53,515 nt of DNA from a bacterium. GTDB taxonomy: Bacteria; Patescibacteriota; Dojkabacteria; JAKAPS01. The stretch is from NCBI GenBank assembly GCA_021806925.1, contig JAKAPS010000007.1, positions 1-53,515 on the forward strand. Direction: 5' to 3'. A model generated the notes under the pieces. It did not search any database and was not told the DNA's origin. It was given only the letters and a program-made list of their open reading frames with translations. Positions 1 to 8,870 of the stretch are shown in pieces. The translations under genes and the position numbers were made by a program. Each line of letters opens with the position of its first letter. The stretch's first letter is position 1.

Positions 1-128
1 CAACGCCGAAGAAAGATTCTTACAGGACACTCTGTTTACCAAATGAAGTGGAATTCCCTAAAACCATCTATTACAACCAAAATTCAATTCTATTTAAAAA
101 ATTGATCCCTCATTCGCGATACTCGTGA
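1..128. other. Upstream flank of the recombinase operon
   Basis: No gene is recognisable here. The last part holds an imperfect palindrome (111-131, listed separately) that ends exactly on the start codon of the first recombinase gene. The rest could be the edge of an integrated element or the end of a gene outside the window. Confidence 0.4.
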
Positions 129-131
129 ATG
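111..131. promoter_or_regulatory. 21-bp imperfect palindrome at the recombinase start
   Basis: The 21 bases read almost the same on both strands: the outer five match, then four further positions per arm with two mismatches per arm, around a central A. The palindrome ends on the ATG at 129. A palindrome touching a serine-recombinase gene could be an operator or part of an attachment site. The right half (TACTCGTGAAT) occurs again at 18812-18822. Its function is inferred. Confidence 0.35.
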
Positions 132-623
132 AATAAAAAACACTCACAAATAAAGAAAACTTCATGTGTTATTTACGCTAGAGCAGCTTCTCAAGATTTA
201 TCAAAAAACGCTAATTCACTTCTTGAGCAAGTAAAACGTCTTGAAGGATATGCCCAGGTAAATCATTTAAAAATAAAAGAATCTTTCCTAGAGATAGGAT
301 CAGGTGCGGTAATAAATCCAAAACTAAAAGAAATGCTTGCATACATGGAAGCAAATGGAATAGAAAATATATTAACAAATGATATAAACCGAATTGCAAG
401 AAACGATGCCATATTTACCGAGATTTGCAATCTAGCTTATGTAAAGCAAATTACAACCCCATCCTATACCTTCCATCTTGATAATAAAGGGGATGCCCTT
501 ATGCTCACTATTCTAAGGGGTATTGAGTCTACAATGCATTCGGTTAGATCAATACAGGCTAAGCAGGCATATATCCGTGCAAAAAATAATACCTTAGAGA
601 AAAATACCCATGGAAAACACTAA
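129..623 (+). CDS. Small serine-recombinase-like protein lacking the usual catalytic Ser
   Basis: This 164-residue protein matches only the N-terminal resolvase domain. The core reads YARAASQ near residues 16-22, followed by a helix like that of its neighbour (LLEQVKRLEGYA) and INRIARN in place of the usual DRLaRN. In the large recombinase next door the motif is YARKS, with Ser16 as nucleophile; here the aligned residue is Ala20, with Ser21 beside it. There is no large DNA-binding domain or zinc ribbon. Its stop overlaps the start of the full-size recombinase by 14 bases, so the two are probably translationally coupled. It may be a partner or regulatory subunit, or a degenerate recombinase. 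The family call is sure; whether it has activity is not. Confidence 0.7.
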   Translation: MNKKHSQIKKTSCVIYARAASQDLSKNANSLLEQVKRLEGYAQVNHLKIKESFLEIGSGAVINPKLKEMLAYMEANGIENILTNDINRIARNDAIFTEICNLAYVKQITTPSYTFHLDNKGDALMLTILRGIESTMHSVRSIQAKQAYIRAKNNTLEKNTHGKH

Positions 624-2373
624 CGATATTATTTGGTATGTTTATGCAAGGAAAAGCTCGGAAGATAAGGATAAACAAGTTCAATCAATCCCAGATCAAA
701 TTGAACGGTTGGAAGAATTTGCAGCCCGGAATGGAATGATATTGAAAAAACCATATTATTCAGAGGAAAAATCAGCAAAAGCTCCATATAAGCGACCTGT
801 TTTTGCTAAGATGCTTGAAGACATCCAAAAAGAGAGCCAGAAGGGAAAGGTACGGGTCGGAATTGTAACGTGGGCCTTCAATCGCCTCTCACGCAATCCT
901 ATCGAATCGGCATTTTTGCAGTGGATGCTCCAAGAAAAAGTAATTGCAGAAATTAGAACCTATGATCGAACATATCTTCCCGATGATAATGCATTACTTA
1001 TTAATGTAGAAAGCGGATTTGCAAATCAGTTTATTCTTGATTTAAAGAAAAATACACAGCGTGGCATTGATAGGAAGTATACATTAGGTTGGAAGCCAAA
1101 CCTTGCACCTATTGGATATAAAAATGTTGGAGAGACTAAGGGTGAAAAAACGATTGAGGTTGATGAAGTACGGTTTGATCTTGTTAGAAAAATGTGGGAT
1201 ATGATGCTAACAGGAACCTACACACCAGATCAAATTCTTACTATTGCAAGCGAGGAGTGGCATCTTACAACGATAAAAAGAAGAAGAATTGGCGGAAAGC
1301 CATTGACTCGAAGCGGAATCTATCGCATGTTTAACAACATCTTTTATACCGGTCTTATTAAAAAGAAAGATGGCAGAGAGTATGAAGGTAAACACAGACC
1401 AATGATTTCTCTTGAAGAATTTGCAACAGTTCAGCAAATCTTACATAGAGGCCAGGATGGTACAGAACAAAGAGGCAATACCACCAAACATGAACATCCA
1501 TTTACCCAAATGATCCGGTGTAACGAATGTGGATGCTTATATACCGCAGAAACAAAGAAGAAGTTTATTAAATCAAAGGGGCGATATGAGTATTTCACCT
1601 ACTACCATTGTACAAGAAGGAAAAAGACAATTAATTGTACACAAAGGCAATACATTACGTCGGGGGATCTTGAATCCCAAATTGATGCATATATTAAGTC
1701 CATCACAATACTGCCTGAATTTCGACAGTGGGCATTGGAGATTATTGGAAGAAAGAATGATATGGAAATCGAAGAGCGCCAAAATATTTATGAATTAACA
1801 GACAATGAGCTTAAAACAGCCCAGCGGGAACTGGATAACCTAACTCGGATGCGTTACAAGGAACAAATCACCGAAGATTATTATGAAAGAGAAAAGCTTC
1901 TATTACAAGCAAAGATTGCCAAATGCGAAGAAGATCTACGACATACACAACACAGGGCAAAGGAATGGCTTGAATTAACCGAGGATGCTTTCAATTTTGT
2001 CACATATGCCCGTGTACACTTCCTGACAGGTGATATTCATACCAAGAAACAAATCCTTATGGATTTAGGTAAGAACCCGGTAGTAAGGGATGGAAAGATT
2101 GTCATTGAGCTAAATGAATGGCTTCGCCCCATTGAGGAAGGGTATAAATCACTGGAAGAAAGATATCTTCGGTTAGAACCAAAAGAATCCCTTGATAAAG
2201 GGGTTAATGAAGAGATCGACCAATTATGTTTACTATGGGGTTCAAGACGAGACACTATTCGAACTCGTGACTACATTTTTAAACTGTTAGAATCGTCTGG
2301 TAAAATCTTTATAGAAATGAATTTGAGTGGAACGGATAGAATGGATTTGTTATATGCTATTAAATTTGATTAG
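610..2373 (+). CDS. Large serine recombinase (site-specific integrase)
   Basis: At 587 residues this has the usual length of a large serine integrase. The order is: resolvase catalytic domain with YARKS (Ser16) and NRLSRNP (around residue 100); recombinase domain with FANQFILDLKKNTQRG and APIGYK; a zinc ribbon beginning CNEC and closing with HC and NC near residues 300-345; then a coiled-coil stretch around 400-460. Such enzymes cut and rejoin DNA at att sites through a Ser-DNA bond. It starts inside the end of the small recombinase gene. Its base composition is less A+T-rich than the core genes. The last residues (RRDTIRTRD) resemble an antisense translation of a tRNA T-arm, as often seen in integrases lying against tRNA genes. 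Its end overlaps the convergent formyltransferase gene by 24 bases. Confidence 0.92.
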   Translation: MENTNDIIWYVYARKSSEDKDKQVQSIPDQIERLEEFAARNGMILKKPYYSEEKSAKAPYKRPVFAKMLEDIQKESQKGKVRVGIVTWAFNRLSRNPIESAFLQWMLQEKVIAEIRTYDRTYLPDDNALLINVESGFANQFILDLKKNTQRGIDRKYTLGWKPNLAPIGYKNVGETKGEKTIEVDEVRFDLVRKMWDMMLTGTYTPDQILTIASEEWHLTTIKRRRIGGKPLTRSGIYRMFNNIFYTGLIKKKDGREYEGKHRPMISLEEFATVQQILHRGQDGTEQRGNTTKHEHPFTQMIRCNECGCLYTAETKKKFIKSKGRYEYFTYYHCTRRKKTINCTQRQYITSGDLESQIDAYIKSITILPEFRQWALEIIGRKNDMEIEERQNIYELTDNELKTAQRELDNLTRMRYKEQITEDYYEREKLLLQAKIAKCEEDLRHTQHRAKEWLELTEDAFNFVTYARVHFLTGDIHTKKQILMDLGKNPVVRDGKIVIELNEWLRPIEEGYKSLEERYLRLEPKESLDKGVNEEIDQLCLLWGSRRDTIRTRDYIFKLLESSGKIFIEMNLSGTDRMDLLYAIKFD

Positions 2374-3351
2374 AAATGTTTGAAATAAGTTCATTTTTAT
2401 TTTTAAAACCCCATCTGTCGTTGGAATATATACGTAAGGAAATCGTATTTGGACCTTTTTAGACTTATTTGATTGAATAAACTCAGCGTTATCAATAAAT
2501 AACTTTCTATTTTTTAATTGTAGATAACATCGATCGAGTGGCCAAAGGTATGGATAAAGCTTCACTTTATTTTCAATGTCTCTTCCTTTCTCAATTTGAG
2601 GTGATATTTTTCTATATTTCTCATATTTATCTGTTTTAGAGGCTAGAGATTCATTTTGAATAGTAGGGTTCAGTAGCCCTGATAGATATGATATCACATC
2701 AGAAATTAAGAAAGAAGCAGTAATTTTTTCTATTTTATACTCTAAATCAATAGCATTATCCGTATTTTCTATCTTAAAAATATGTTGACTTAAAATTCTT
2801 CCCCCATCCATCGTTTTATCCAAAAGCATAAAAGTAACAGCCGATTCACAATCGTTATTTTTCAATGCCCATAAAGTGGGCAAAGATCCGCGATATTGAG
2901 GCAATTTGGAGGGGTGAATATTAATGCTTCCGAATTTAGGTGAAAGTATAATTTCTGTTGGTAATAGCCACCAATTATTGATAACATTGATGTCTATCTG
3001 ATTCGATTTTACATATTTCTGAAATTCTTTAGTGTCTTTCAAATCAATAATCTTTATATTTTGAGAGATAATATAGTAGAGATAGTTGCTATATTTATTA
3101 TAAATTGATGAAGAAGAAAAGTTTACAAAATGCCAAATCTTATATGAAATAAGTTTTAACTTTCTGAATCTATCTATATAATGCAAAAAATATACTAGTT
3201 TAAAAAGTAAATTAGCAGGGTTAAATGTATTATGATGAATAAAATCCGGAATCAAATTTACAGCTTTAATATCAACTCTTTTGTCTTCTAACAAGAGGAC
3301 GAAAGTATTTATATCTAAACCAATATATATAACAGAATATTTTCTTTCCAT
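2350..3351 (-). CDS. Formyltransferase-family protein (Fmt/ArnA-type fold)
   Basis: The 333-residue protein carries the formyltransferase signature: NIHPSKLPQYRG (Asn144, His146) and, downstream, DKTMDGGRIL (Asp182). These match the Asn-His-Asp catalytic set of enzymes that move the formyl group of N10-formyltetrahydrofolate onto an amine. The first 120 residues are divergent, so this is unlikely to be the housekeeping methionyl-tRNA formyltransferase. It follows the alpha-oxoamine synthase gene by 2 bases on the same strand, and the natural inference is that it formylates an amine on a small molecule made by this cluster. A sugar-amine N-formyltransferase is the other possibility. The substrate is unknown. 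Confidence 0.8.
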   Translation of the reverse strand: MERKYSVIYIGLDINTFVLLLEDKRVDIKAVNLIPDFIHHNTFNPANLLFKLVYFLHYIDRFRKLKLISYKIWHFVNFSSSSIYNKYSNYLYYIISQNIKIIDLKDTKEFQKYVKSNQIDINVINNWWLLPTEIILSPKFGSINIHPSKLPQYRGSLPTLWALKNNDCESAVTFMLLDKTMDGGRILSQHIFKIENTDNAIDLEYKIEKITASFLISDVISYLSGLLNPTIQNESLASKTDKYEKYRKISPQIEKGRDIENKVKLYPYLWPLDRCYLQLKNRKLFIDNAEFIQSNKSKKVQIRFPYVYIPTTDGVLKIKMNLFQTFLIKFNSI

Positions 3352-3353
3352 CT

Positions 3354-4601
3354 TTATCTTTCAAGATAGTCTTTTACTTTTTTAAAAGCTTCAAGAAGTT
3401 GATCTACTTCACTATCTGTGTTTGCTGCTGTGAATGTAAGTCTATGACATTCTTCTCCTTCTTTTACCATTGGAAATGGAGCAACGGTAACAAGTATTCC
3501 TTCATCAAATAGAATATTAGCCGTTTCTATTAATTTTTGTGTATCTCCAATATGCACTGAAACAATAGGATAGCCAGTTTTATTATGTAGTTTGAAACCT
3601 AACTCTTTTAATCCTATGATTGCTTTTTGAGTTACATCCCATAATTGTTTTCGATATATATCTCCTCTTTTTTCATTGATTTCTATACCAGTATATAGGG
3701 TTGCAAGTGAGGCTGTTGGGCATGGACCAGATAAATCATACGGAGTAGCAAATGCTTCTAAGAATGTCTTCATCTCATTTGAGCAGCCTATAAAGGCGGC
3801 AAGCGATGAGTACGCTTTCGAGCATCCACCAACATAAAGAATGTTATTGTAATCATATCCGAAGTATTTCACTATACCATTTCCTTTATGACCAAGAGGA
3901 GATTCCTCAGAAGGGTTTTCTCCAATTACTCCAAAACCATGTGCATCATCTATGTATAATAAAGCATCATATTTTTTAGCTAATTCAACTAATTTTGGAA
4001 TATTGGCATAATCACCTGTCATGCTATATATGCCATCAATAAGTATAACTTTTCTTGGATTATCTTTATGTAAATTCAATAACTCTTCAAGTTTCACAAA
4101 ATCATCTTGTGCAAAGCTTACTAGTGTGGCACCGCCGTCTCTGGCTATTTTTGAAGCCTCATACATTGTTTCATGTGCTGATTTGTCTAGAAAAAGAACT
4201 CCGGACTTTCCTACTAATGCTGGCAATACTCCAATAGAAATTAAAGTAACTGTTGGTAATATTAATGTCGTTTCCGTTCCGATAAGGTTAGCCAATTTTT
4301 CTTCAACTTCATTATAAATATGTGGGCTTGCCACAAGTCTGCACCAGCTTGGATGAACACCCCACTTTTCTATATTTGGTAGTACCCCATTCTCCATCTC
4401 TGGATCTAAATCTAGTCCTAAATAGTTGCAGGATGCAAAATCTATAACCCAATGGTCTGAAGAAGTTCTTATTTTTCTCCCTTTTATTTCTAAAGCAGTG
4501 ACATTATATTGTTTCATTGTTTTAAACATTTCCCTGATTAAACCCCTTCTATTCTCTTTCATGTTTATCTCTATGATCTTTTGTTGTGTTGCGTCTAACA
4601 T
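3354..4601 (-). CDS. Alpha-oxoamine synthase (BioF/KBL/CqsA family, PLP-dependent)
   Basis: This 415-residue fold-type I PLP enzyme belongs to the family that condenses an amino acid (or, for CqsA, S-adenosylmethionine) with an acyl thioester. Visible landmarks are the ring-stacking His143 in DKSAHETM, YIDDAHGFG (Asp218 and His221) and the Schiff-base lysine Lys262 in GGCSKAYSS. A region CRLVASPHIYNEVEEKLA matches the family's substrate-loop segment but differs from the usual biotin-pathway sequence. No other biotin genes are nearby, so a BioF role is unlikely. The formyltransferase gene follows by 2 bases, and an adenylating enzyme and an MTA/SAH nucleosidase lie across the divergent promoter region. 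A CqsA-like role would fit the nucleosidase but is inferred. The family is certain, the substrate is not. Confidence 0.88.
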   Translation of the reverse strand: MLDATQQKIIEINMKENRRGLIREMFKTMKQYNVTALEIKGRKIRTSSDHWVIDFASCNYLGLDLDPEMENGVLPNIEKWGVHPSWCRLVASPHIYNEVEEKLANLIGTETTLILPTVTLISIGVLPALVGKSGVLFLDKSAHETMYEASKIARDGGATLVSFAQDDFVKLEELLNLHKDNPRKVILIDGIYSMTGDYANIPKLVELAKKYDALLYIDDAHGFGVIGENPSEESPLGHKGNGIVKYFGYDYNNILYVGGCSKAYSSLAAFIGCSNEMKTFLEAFATPYDLSGPCPTASLATLYTGIEINEKRGDIYRKQLWDVTQKAIIGLKELGFKLHNKTGYPIVSVHIGDTQKLIETANILFDEGILVTVAPFPMVKEGEECHRLTFTAANTDSEVDQLLEAFKKVKDYLER

Positions 4602-4692
4602 AACTCTGCTGTTAATATATTATCGGTTTGATTATAGCTCAAATATTTAAGAAATGGAAATGCAATATTTTCTTTATAATTGACTTGAACAC

Positions 4693-4721
4693 TTGACATT
4701 CATGAGTTTTAAGAGTAAAAA
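4693..4721 (+). promoter_or_regulatory. Promoter of the methyltransferase/adenylation operon
   Basis: A TTGACA box (4693-4698) is followed after 17 bases by TAAAAA (4716-4721). The ATG of the first plus-strand gene lies 9 bases further on, a spacing shared with pyrG, gnd and rubredoxin here, so the transcript is predicted to be nearly leaderless. The box lies in the 129-bp gap between divergent operons. Confidence 0.55.
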
Positions 4722-4730
4722 CATTCTAAA

Positions 4731-5429
4731 ATGAACATTATAATGAATATATTTAAAAGAAAGAACAAATTTACTGAAACTCCTGTTCCAGGAAGTGTTA
4801 GTGAAGAGTATTTCTATAGAATGCTTTCTCCCTATGCTTTAAAATATTCTGCGCCTTATAACATAGAGGAAGAAAGTGCACTTAAAGAATTATTATCAAA
4901 GAATAGCTTTAAGGACAATACGAGCCTTGCTGTTATAGGATGCGGAGACCTTTGGTATGTGGATTTAGCACGAAGGTATAATATGGGATATGTTGCAGTT
5001 GAACCATTAATAGACATATTTGTAAATAAATATATTCAATCATTGATTAACAGTTTTGGAAATATTTATCTTATTAAAAGTAAGTTTGGGGAGATAAATA
5101 GTAATAGTTTGCCGTCAGGGAATTTACTTTGGGTTTTTACGTTTAATATACTCGCTTATATTGAAAACCCTATAGAACATATCAATAAATATTTAAGGCA
5201 AGGAGATATTTTATTCATATCGTCCTGGTGTCAAAATAAAGAAGCAAAATATGTTAGGAAAGAGTATTTTGATTATCTAAATAGTTTTGAGCGTGAAGTT
5301 GTTATCAATCCAGAAGAAACAATTGGTTTGTGTAAGTTAGATATTTTCCCTTTTAATGAACTTAAGTACTATAAGACGCATATACGAATAAAAGGTAAAA
5401 TTACTGATGTCCTTATAATTTATACTTAA
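4731..5429 (+). CDS. SAM-dependent methyltransferase-like protein
   Basis: The 232-residue protein looks like a class I methyltransferase core. Motif I is VIGCGD near residue 65, a second acidic strand ends in VAVEP near residue 90, and a later strand reads LLWVFTFNILAYIENP where the motif IV/post-motif region would be. Motif I is less glycine-rich than usual. A second ATG lies at 4743. The adenylating enzyme starts 3 bases after the stop. If it uses SAM it would produce SAH, one substrate of the nucleosidase encoded two genes on. It could instead be a non-methylating SAM-fold protein. Substrate unknown. Confidence 0.6.
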   Translation: MNIIMNIFKRKNKFTETPVPGSVSEEYFYRMLSPYALKYSAPYNIEEESALKELLSKNSFKDNTSLAVIGCGDLWYVDLARRYNMGYVAVEPLIDIFVNKYIQSLINSFGNIYLIKSKFGEINSNSLPSGNLLWVFTFNILAYIENPIEHINKYLRQGDILFISSWCQNKEAKYVRKEYFDYLNSFEREVVINPEETIGLCKLDIFPFNELKYYKTHIRIKGKITDVLIIYT

Positions 5430-5432
5430 TAT

Positions 5433-7019
5433 ATGAGATACTTACTGCATGATGTTTTCCTCAAATCGGTTAGAAAATTCCCTAAAAATATTGCAATTTA
5501 TGAAGAAAATGGCAATGAAATAACATATACCCAACTCAATACGTTATCAAATCAATTCGCTAATTATTTAAGTCAATACAAAGGAGAGATTAGGAATAAT
5601 CCATTTGTTGGAATAATTTCTCCTGTACATATTAATAGTATTGCATCGATACTTGGAGTTTTAAAAATAGGTGGTGCATATATTCCTTTAGATGAATATT
5701 CTCCGGTTGATAGACTTGAAAAAATTATAGAAAATACAAAGTTAGACGTAGTTTTGGTAGACTCTCATTATTTTGAAAAATATACTTCATTGTTCGATAA
5801 TTCTTTGATAAAAAAAGTTATACTCTTGGATAATAATATCCCAGATTGGCATAACGAAAAAATTGTCAGTTTTGAAACAGTAAAGTCGTTTTCAGATACG
5901 GAACCTAATACATTAAATCAGGTATGCGATGATCTTGCATATATTTTACATAGTTCAGGGTCAACCGGTGTTCCAAAGGGAATTATGCTAACTCATAGAA
6001 ATGCTAGGACTTTTGTTGATTGGATGCAAAAAGAGTTCGCATTAACAGAAAGTGATGTTGTAATGTCAAGAGCACCATTTAAATTTGATTTATCTGTATT
6101 TGATATCTTTAATACACTGAATGTGGGAGCAAAGTTAGTCTGTTATGACTGGAATAATAAAAGGGAAGAAGATGAGAGGCATAAATCATATGTACGGTTA
6201 ATGTCTGCCCAAAAGGCTACAATCCTTTACACAACACCATCCACATTTATCTCTTTAATGAATAGAGGTGAGTTAGGTAAGTCAGATATTTGTTTAAGAG
6301 AAATAATGTATGCTGGAGAACCGTTTCCTACTCCACTTATAAGGAGATTGCAATCTATATTACCAAATACTAAGATTGCTAATATTTATGGGCCAACTGA
6401 AACAAATATTATTACCTATTATTGGATTGATGAAATTCCTGAAAATAATACCCCTATACCCCTAGGAAGAGAAGTTGAAGATACAGAAATCTTAATTGTA
6501 AAAGAAGAGGGTGATAGAATTTGTGATGCAAATGAACTTGGTGAAATATGGTGTAGAGGTGGGACTGTTACTTTAGGGTATTTGGGAATGGAAGAAAAAA
6601 CGAGATTATGTTTAGTTGATAGCCCTTTTCACAAATACCCAGCAAAGTTCTGGCGAACTGGTGATTATGGATTTAGGGACGAGAAAGGAATTTTGCACTA
6701 TAGAGGGAGAAAAGATCATATGGTAAAAGTAAAAGGATTTAGAATAGAGCTAGGAGAGGTTGAATCTGCTTTATCTAACATAGATGAATTGGATGAATTT
6801 GTTGTAGTGGCTATCCCTGATGAAAAATATGGTAATAGATTATATTGTTATTACGTAAATAAAAAGGGGCATTCTCTATCAGAAGAAGATATTAAATCAT
6901 TTCTTCTAACGAAGATACCAGAATATATGACTCCTTATAAATTTATTGAAAAAGAAATTCTTCCTAAAACTTCCTCTGGTAAGATTGATCGAGTGTTACT
7001 AGCAGAAACTACTATTTAA
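5433..7019 (+). CDS. Stand-alone amino-acid adenylating enzyme (NRPS A-domain type)
   Basis: The 528 residues make a complete adenylation domain with nothing fused to it. Core motifs are in order: HSSGSTGVPKG (173-183), FKFDLSVFDIF (Asp219, the residue that holds the substrate amino group in amino-acid A domains), IYGPTE (318-323), WRTGD (407-411), GRKDHMVKVKGFRIELGE (425-442) and SSGKIDR (514-520, catalytic Lys517). It should form an aminoacyl-AMP and pass it to a thiol. No carrier-protein gene is visible in the cluster, so it may load a carrier encoded elsewhere, make a CoA thioester, or hand the adenylate over directly. It sits 3 bases after the methyltransferase-like gene and 10 before the nucleosidase. 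A likely link is supply of the acyl donor to the alpha-oxoamine synthase. Confidence 0.88.
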   Translation: MRYLLHDVFLKSVRKFPKNIAIYEENGNEITYTQLNTLSNQFANYLSQYKGEIRNNPFVGIISPVHINSIASILGVLKIGGAYIPLDEYSPVDRLEKIIENTKLDVVLVDSHYFEKYTSLFDNSLIKKVILLDNNIPDWHNEKIVSFETVKSFSDTEPNTLNQVCDDLAYILHSSGSTGVPKGIMLTHRNARTFVDWMQKEFALTESDVVMSRAPFKFDLSVFDIFNTLNVGAKLVCYDWNNKREEDERHKSYVRLMSAQKATILYTTPSTFISLMNRGELGKSDICLREIMYAGEPFPTPLIRRLQSILPNTKIANIYGPTETNIITYYWIDEIPENNTPIPLGREVEDTEILIVKEEGDRICDANELGEIWCRGGTVTLGYLGMEEKTRLCLVDSPFHKYPAKFWRTGDYGFRDEKGILHYRGRKDHMVKVKGFRIELGEVESALSNIDELDEFVVVAIPDEKYGNRLYCYYVNKKGHSLSEEDIKSFLLTKIPEYMTPYKFIEKEILPKTSSGKIDRVLLAETTI

Positions 7020-7498
7020 CCTATTTACTATGAAAATTGGATTAATTGTGGCAATAAAACCTGAAGCTGACAGAATTGCATTAGCACTTGGTCTTACTCA
7101 GGTTGAAGTGCAGGATTATTCATACTGTATGTATACTAATCCTGATAATAATATCATTATGCTTACTCCTGGAGCTGACCCAGCCTTTATTGCTTACGAC
7201 AATCAGCCGGTATGCCGCGCAGGAAAAGTGTCAGCAGGAATCATTACAACAATATTAATTGAAAGATATCATCCTGATGTAATTATAAACTGCGGAACTG
7301 CTGCTGGAATTGCAACGAATAATGTTCATATAGGAGATATTGTTGTTGCAAATGCTGTTGCAAATCATGATATACATATTCCTCTACCAGGCTATGATGC
7401 TTATGGCATAAGAAAGATAACTTTAAAAGGAATTGAACTGTTTGAAAGAATAACATTTCCATATAAACAAGGAACAGTATCTAGTGGAGAATCTTTTA

Positions 7499-7527
7499 CT
7501 AGTGGATCAATTCTTAAGTAAGGTAAC
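7499..7527 (+). repeat. Left inverted repeat of the IS630 element
   Basis: This 29-bp end matches the opposite end at about 21 of 29 positions. Shared blocks are CTAGTGGA, ATTC, AAG and GGTAAC. The transposase stop codon lies inside it. Confidence 0.85.
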
Positions 7528-8244
7528 ATTGGTTAAGACATTGCCAATAAGAGTATCAATAGCTTTTGAATCAGTGATAGACCAATGGTATGGTTTTGCT
7601 AATGTGTTTGTATAATAGATAATATACTTTTCAATTTTTTCTTTTAGATCTTGTATAGAGGTAAAATTACCTCTTCTAATGACTCTTCGAGAGAATGATG
7701 AGAACCAGCATTCAATAGGATTAAGCCAAGAGCAATGTTTTGGGGTAAAGACAAATCGTATCGCATGAGTGGTGTCAGAAAGATATGCCTTACGAGTTTT
7801 CTTGTTTTGTAATATCCCACTTTTCCCTTTGATTCCTAATGCTTGTGTATCTCCCAGTCGTTTTGCAACCTCTCTGACAATACCTTCTGACATATGAGTA
7901 TTCAAATTATCTTCCATAATGATCCACCCTTTGGCATTAGGATCAGAGTCAAATAGCGTTTGCATATGCTCAACATAATCCTTTTGTGTACGGGTTTTGG
8001 CAATGGTAGGAGAAATGATATTTCCTGTGGCTACATCCATATTGGCGGTTAAACATTGTGTCCCATGTCGTATGTAATTATATTCTCCTCTTTCTACTTT
8101 TCCTTCCTGGATAGGTAATATGACACCATCTCGTTGTATCGCTTGTATCGCTTGTATTCCTGGTTTCTCATCAATACTTATCGTACGTATTCCCTTCTGT
8201 GAATATGCTATTGCCTCTTTTCTGATTTCACATATCTGCCTCAC
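7507..8244 (-). CDS. IS630 transposase, DDE catalytic part
   Basis: The 245-residue frame carries the DDE catalytic set: Asp in SIDEKPGIQ, Asp in IIMEDNLNTH, and Glu in WLNPIECWFSSFSRR. Homology clearly continues upstream of the first ATG in the same frame (ADINPNGYALWEHPHIEDPEAF), so the ATG at 8244 is not the natural start. The frame should join the helix-turn-helix part (8309-8797) by a +1 shift near 8320. Either that is programmed frameshifting or the transposase is broken. Confidence 0.9.
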   Translation of the reverse strand: MRQICEIRKEAIAYSQKGIRTISIDEKPGIQAIQAIQRDGVILPIQEGKVERGEYNYIRHGTQCLTANMDVATGNIISPTIAKTRTQKDYVEHMQTLFDSDPNAKGWIIMEDNLNTHMSEGIVREVAKRLGDTQALGIKGKSGILQNKKTRKAYLSDTTHAIRFVFTPKHCSWLNPIECWFSSFSRRVIRRGNFTSIQDLKEKIEKYIIYYTNTLAKPYHWSITDSKAIDTLIGNVLTNVTLLKN

Positions 8245-8308
8245 TTCATATCTAAATGCTTCTGGATCTTCTATATGGGGATGTTCCCATAAGGCATACC
8301 CATTTGGA

Positions 8309-8797
8309 TTAATATCTGCTCTCTTTTAAAAAACGACCCACATGAGCAGGGGATATACTGACTACATACCCCAGATCACTCGCTGCCTGTGCAAGGGACA
8401 CATGTGTCCAATTTGTTATGGGGACTCCTACACTTTCTGGCCTTTGTTTTGCCAATGATCGTATTTGTTCTTTTTCTCCTTCACTAAACTTCTTTGGATG
8501 ACCTGACTTTGGTTTATCCCACAACAATCTCATTATTGCTTCTTCATATTCTTGCTCTGATAATGAGCTTAGCGCTAATCCATTTCTCTCTTCCTCTACA
8601 CTATTCCATTCTTTTACCCAATGCCATACACTTTTTCTACATATTCCTAATTCTTTTCCTATTTGAGTCGGTTTCTTCTTCTCTCCATTCTTCTTTATTA
8701 TACTCGCTCTTTGACGTATTGAATATGATATACTTCGTTTTGATGATATCTTTGTTAGAGCTTTTAACTCCTTTTCACTTATTTCTGTTTCTAACAT
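8309..8797 (-). CDS. IS630 transposase, helix-turn-helix part
   Basis: The 162-residue frame holds the N-terminal DNA-binding region of an IS630 transposase. It has a helix-turn-helix around GKELGICRKSVWHWVKEW and a second one ending SLAQAASDLGYVVSISPAHVGRFLK. The frame stops a few codons later, where the catalytic part continues in another frame at the A-rich stretch TTTTTTAAAAGAGAGC (minus-strand sense). Confidence 0.87.
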   Translation of the reverse strand: MLETEISEKELKALTKISSKRSISYSIRQRASIIKKNGEKKKPTQIGKELGICRKSVWHWVKEWNSVEEERNGLALSSLSEQEYEEAIMRLLWDKPKSGHPKKFSEGEKEQIRSLAKQRPESVGVPITNWTHVSLAQAASDLGYVVSISPAHVGRFLKESRY

Positions 8798-8841
8798 ATG
8801 GGGCTTTTTTATGTATATGTATATCTCTATACTATCACACC

Positions 8842-8870
8842 GTTACCACTCTTGTGAATCATTCCACTAG
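8842..8870 (-). repeat. Right inverted repeat of the IS630 element
   Basis: This is the partner of 7499-7527, read from the minus strand. It is followed immediately by the TA target duplicate at 8871-8872. Confidence 0.85.

Larger units (their letters stand above)
7499..8870 (-). mobile_element. IS630-family insertion sequence
   Basis: The 1372-bp element lies between TA dinucleotides at 7497-7498 and 8871-8872, the target duplication expected of IS630/Tc1-mariner elements. Both ends begin CTAGTGGA reading inward. Its two minus-strand reading frames encode the helix-turn-helix part and the DDE part of one transposase. Its composition is less A+T-rich than the host gene, consistent with recent arrival. 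Confidence 0.93.

Noticed and set aside
3354-4601. Biotin-pathway BioF
   Set aside because: No bioA, bioD or bioB is nearby and the substrate-loop sequence differs; the genes around point to another product.
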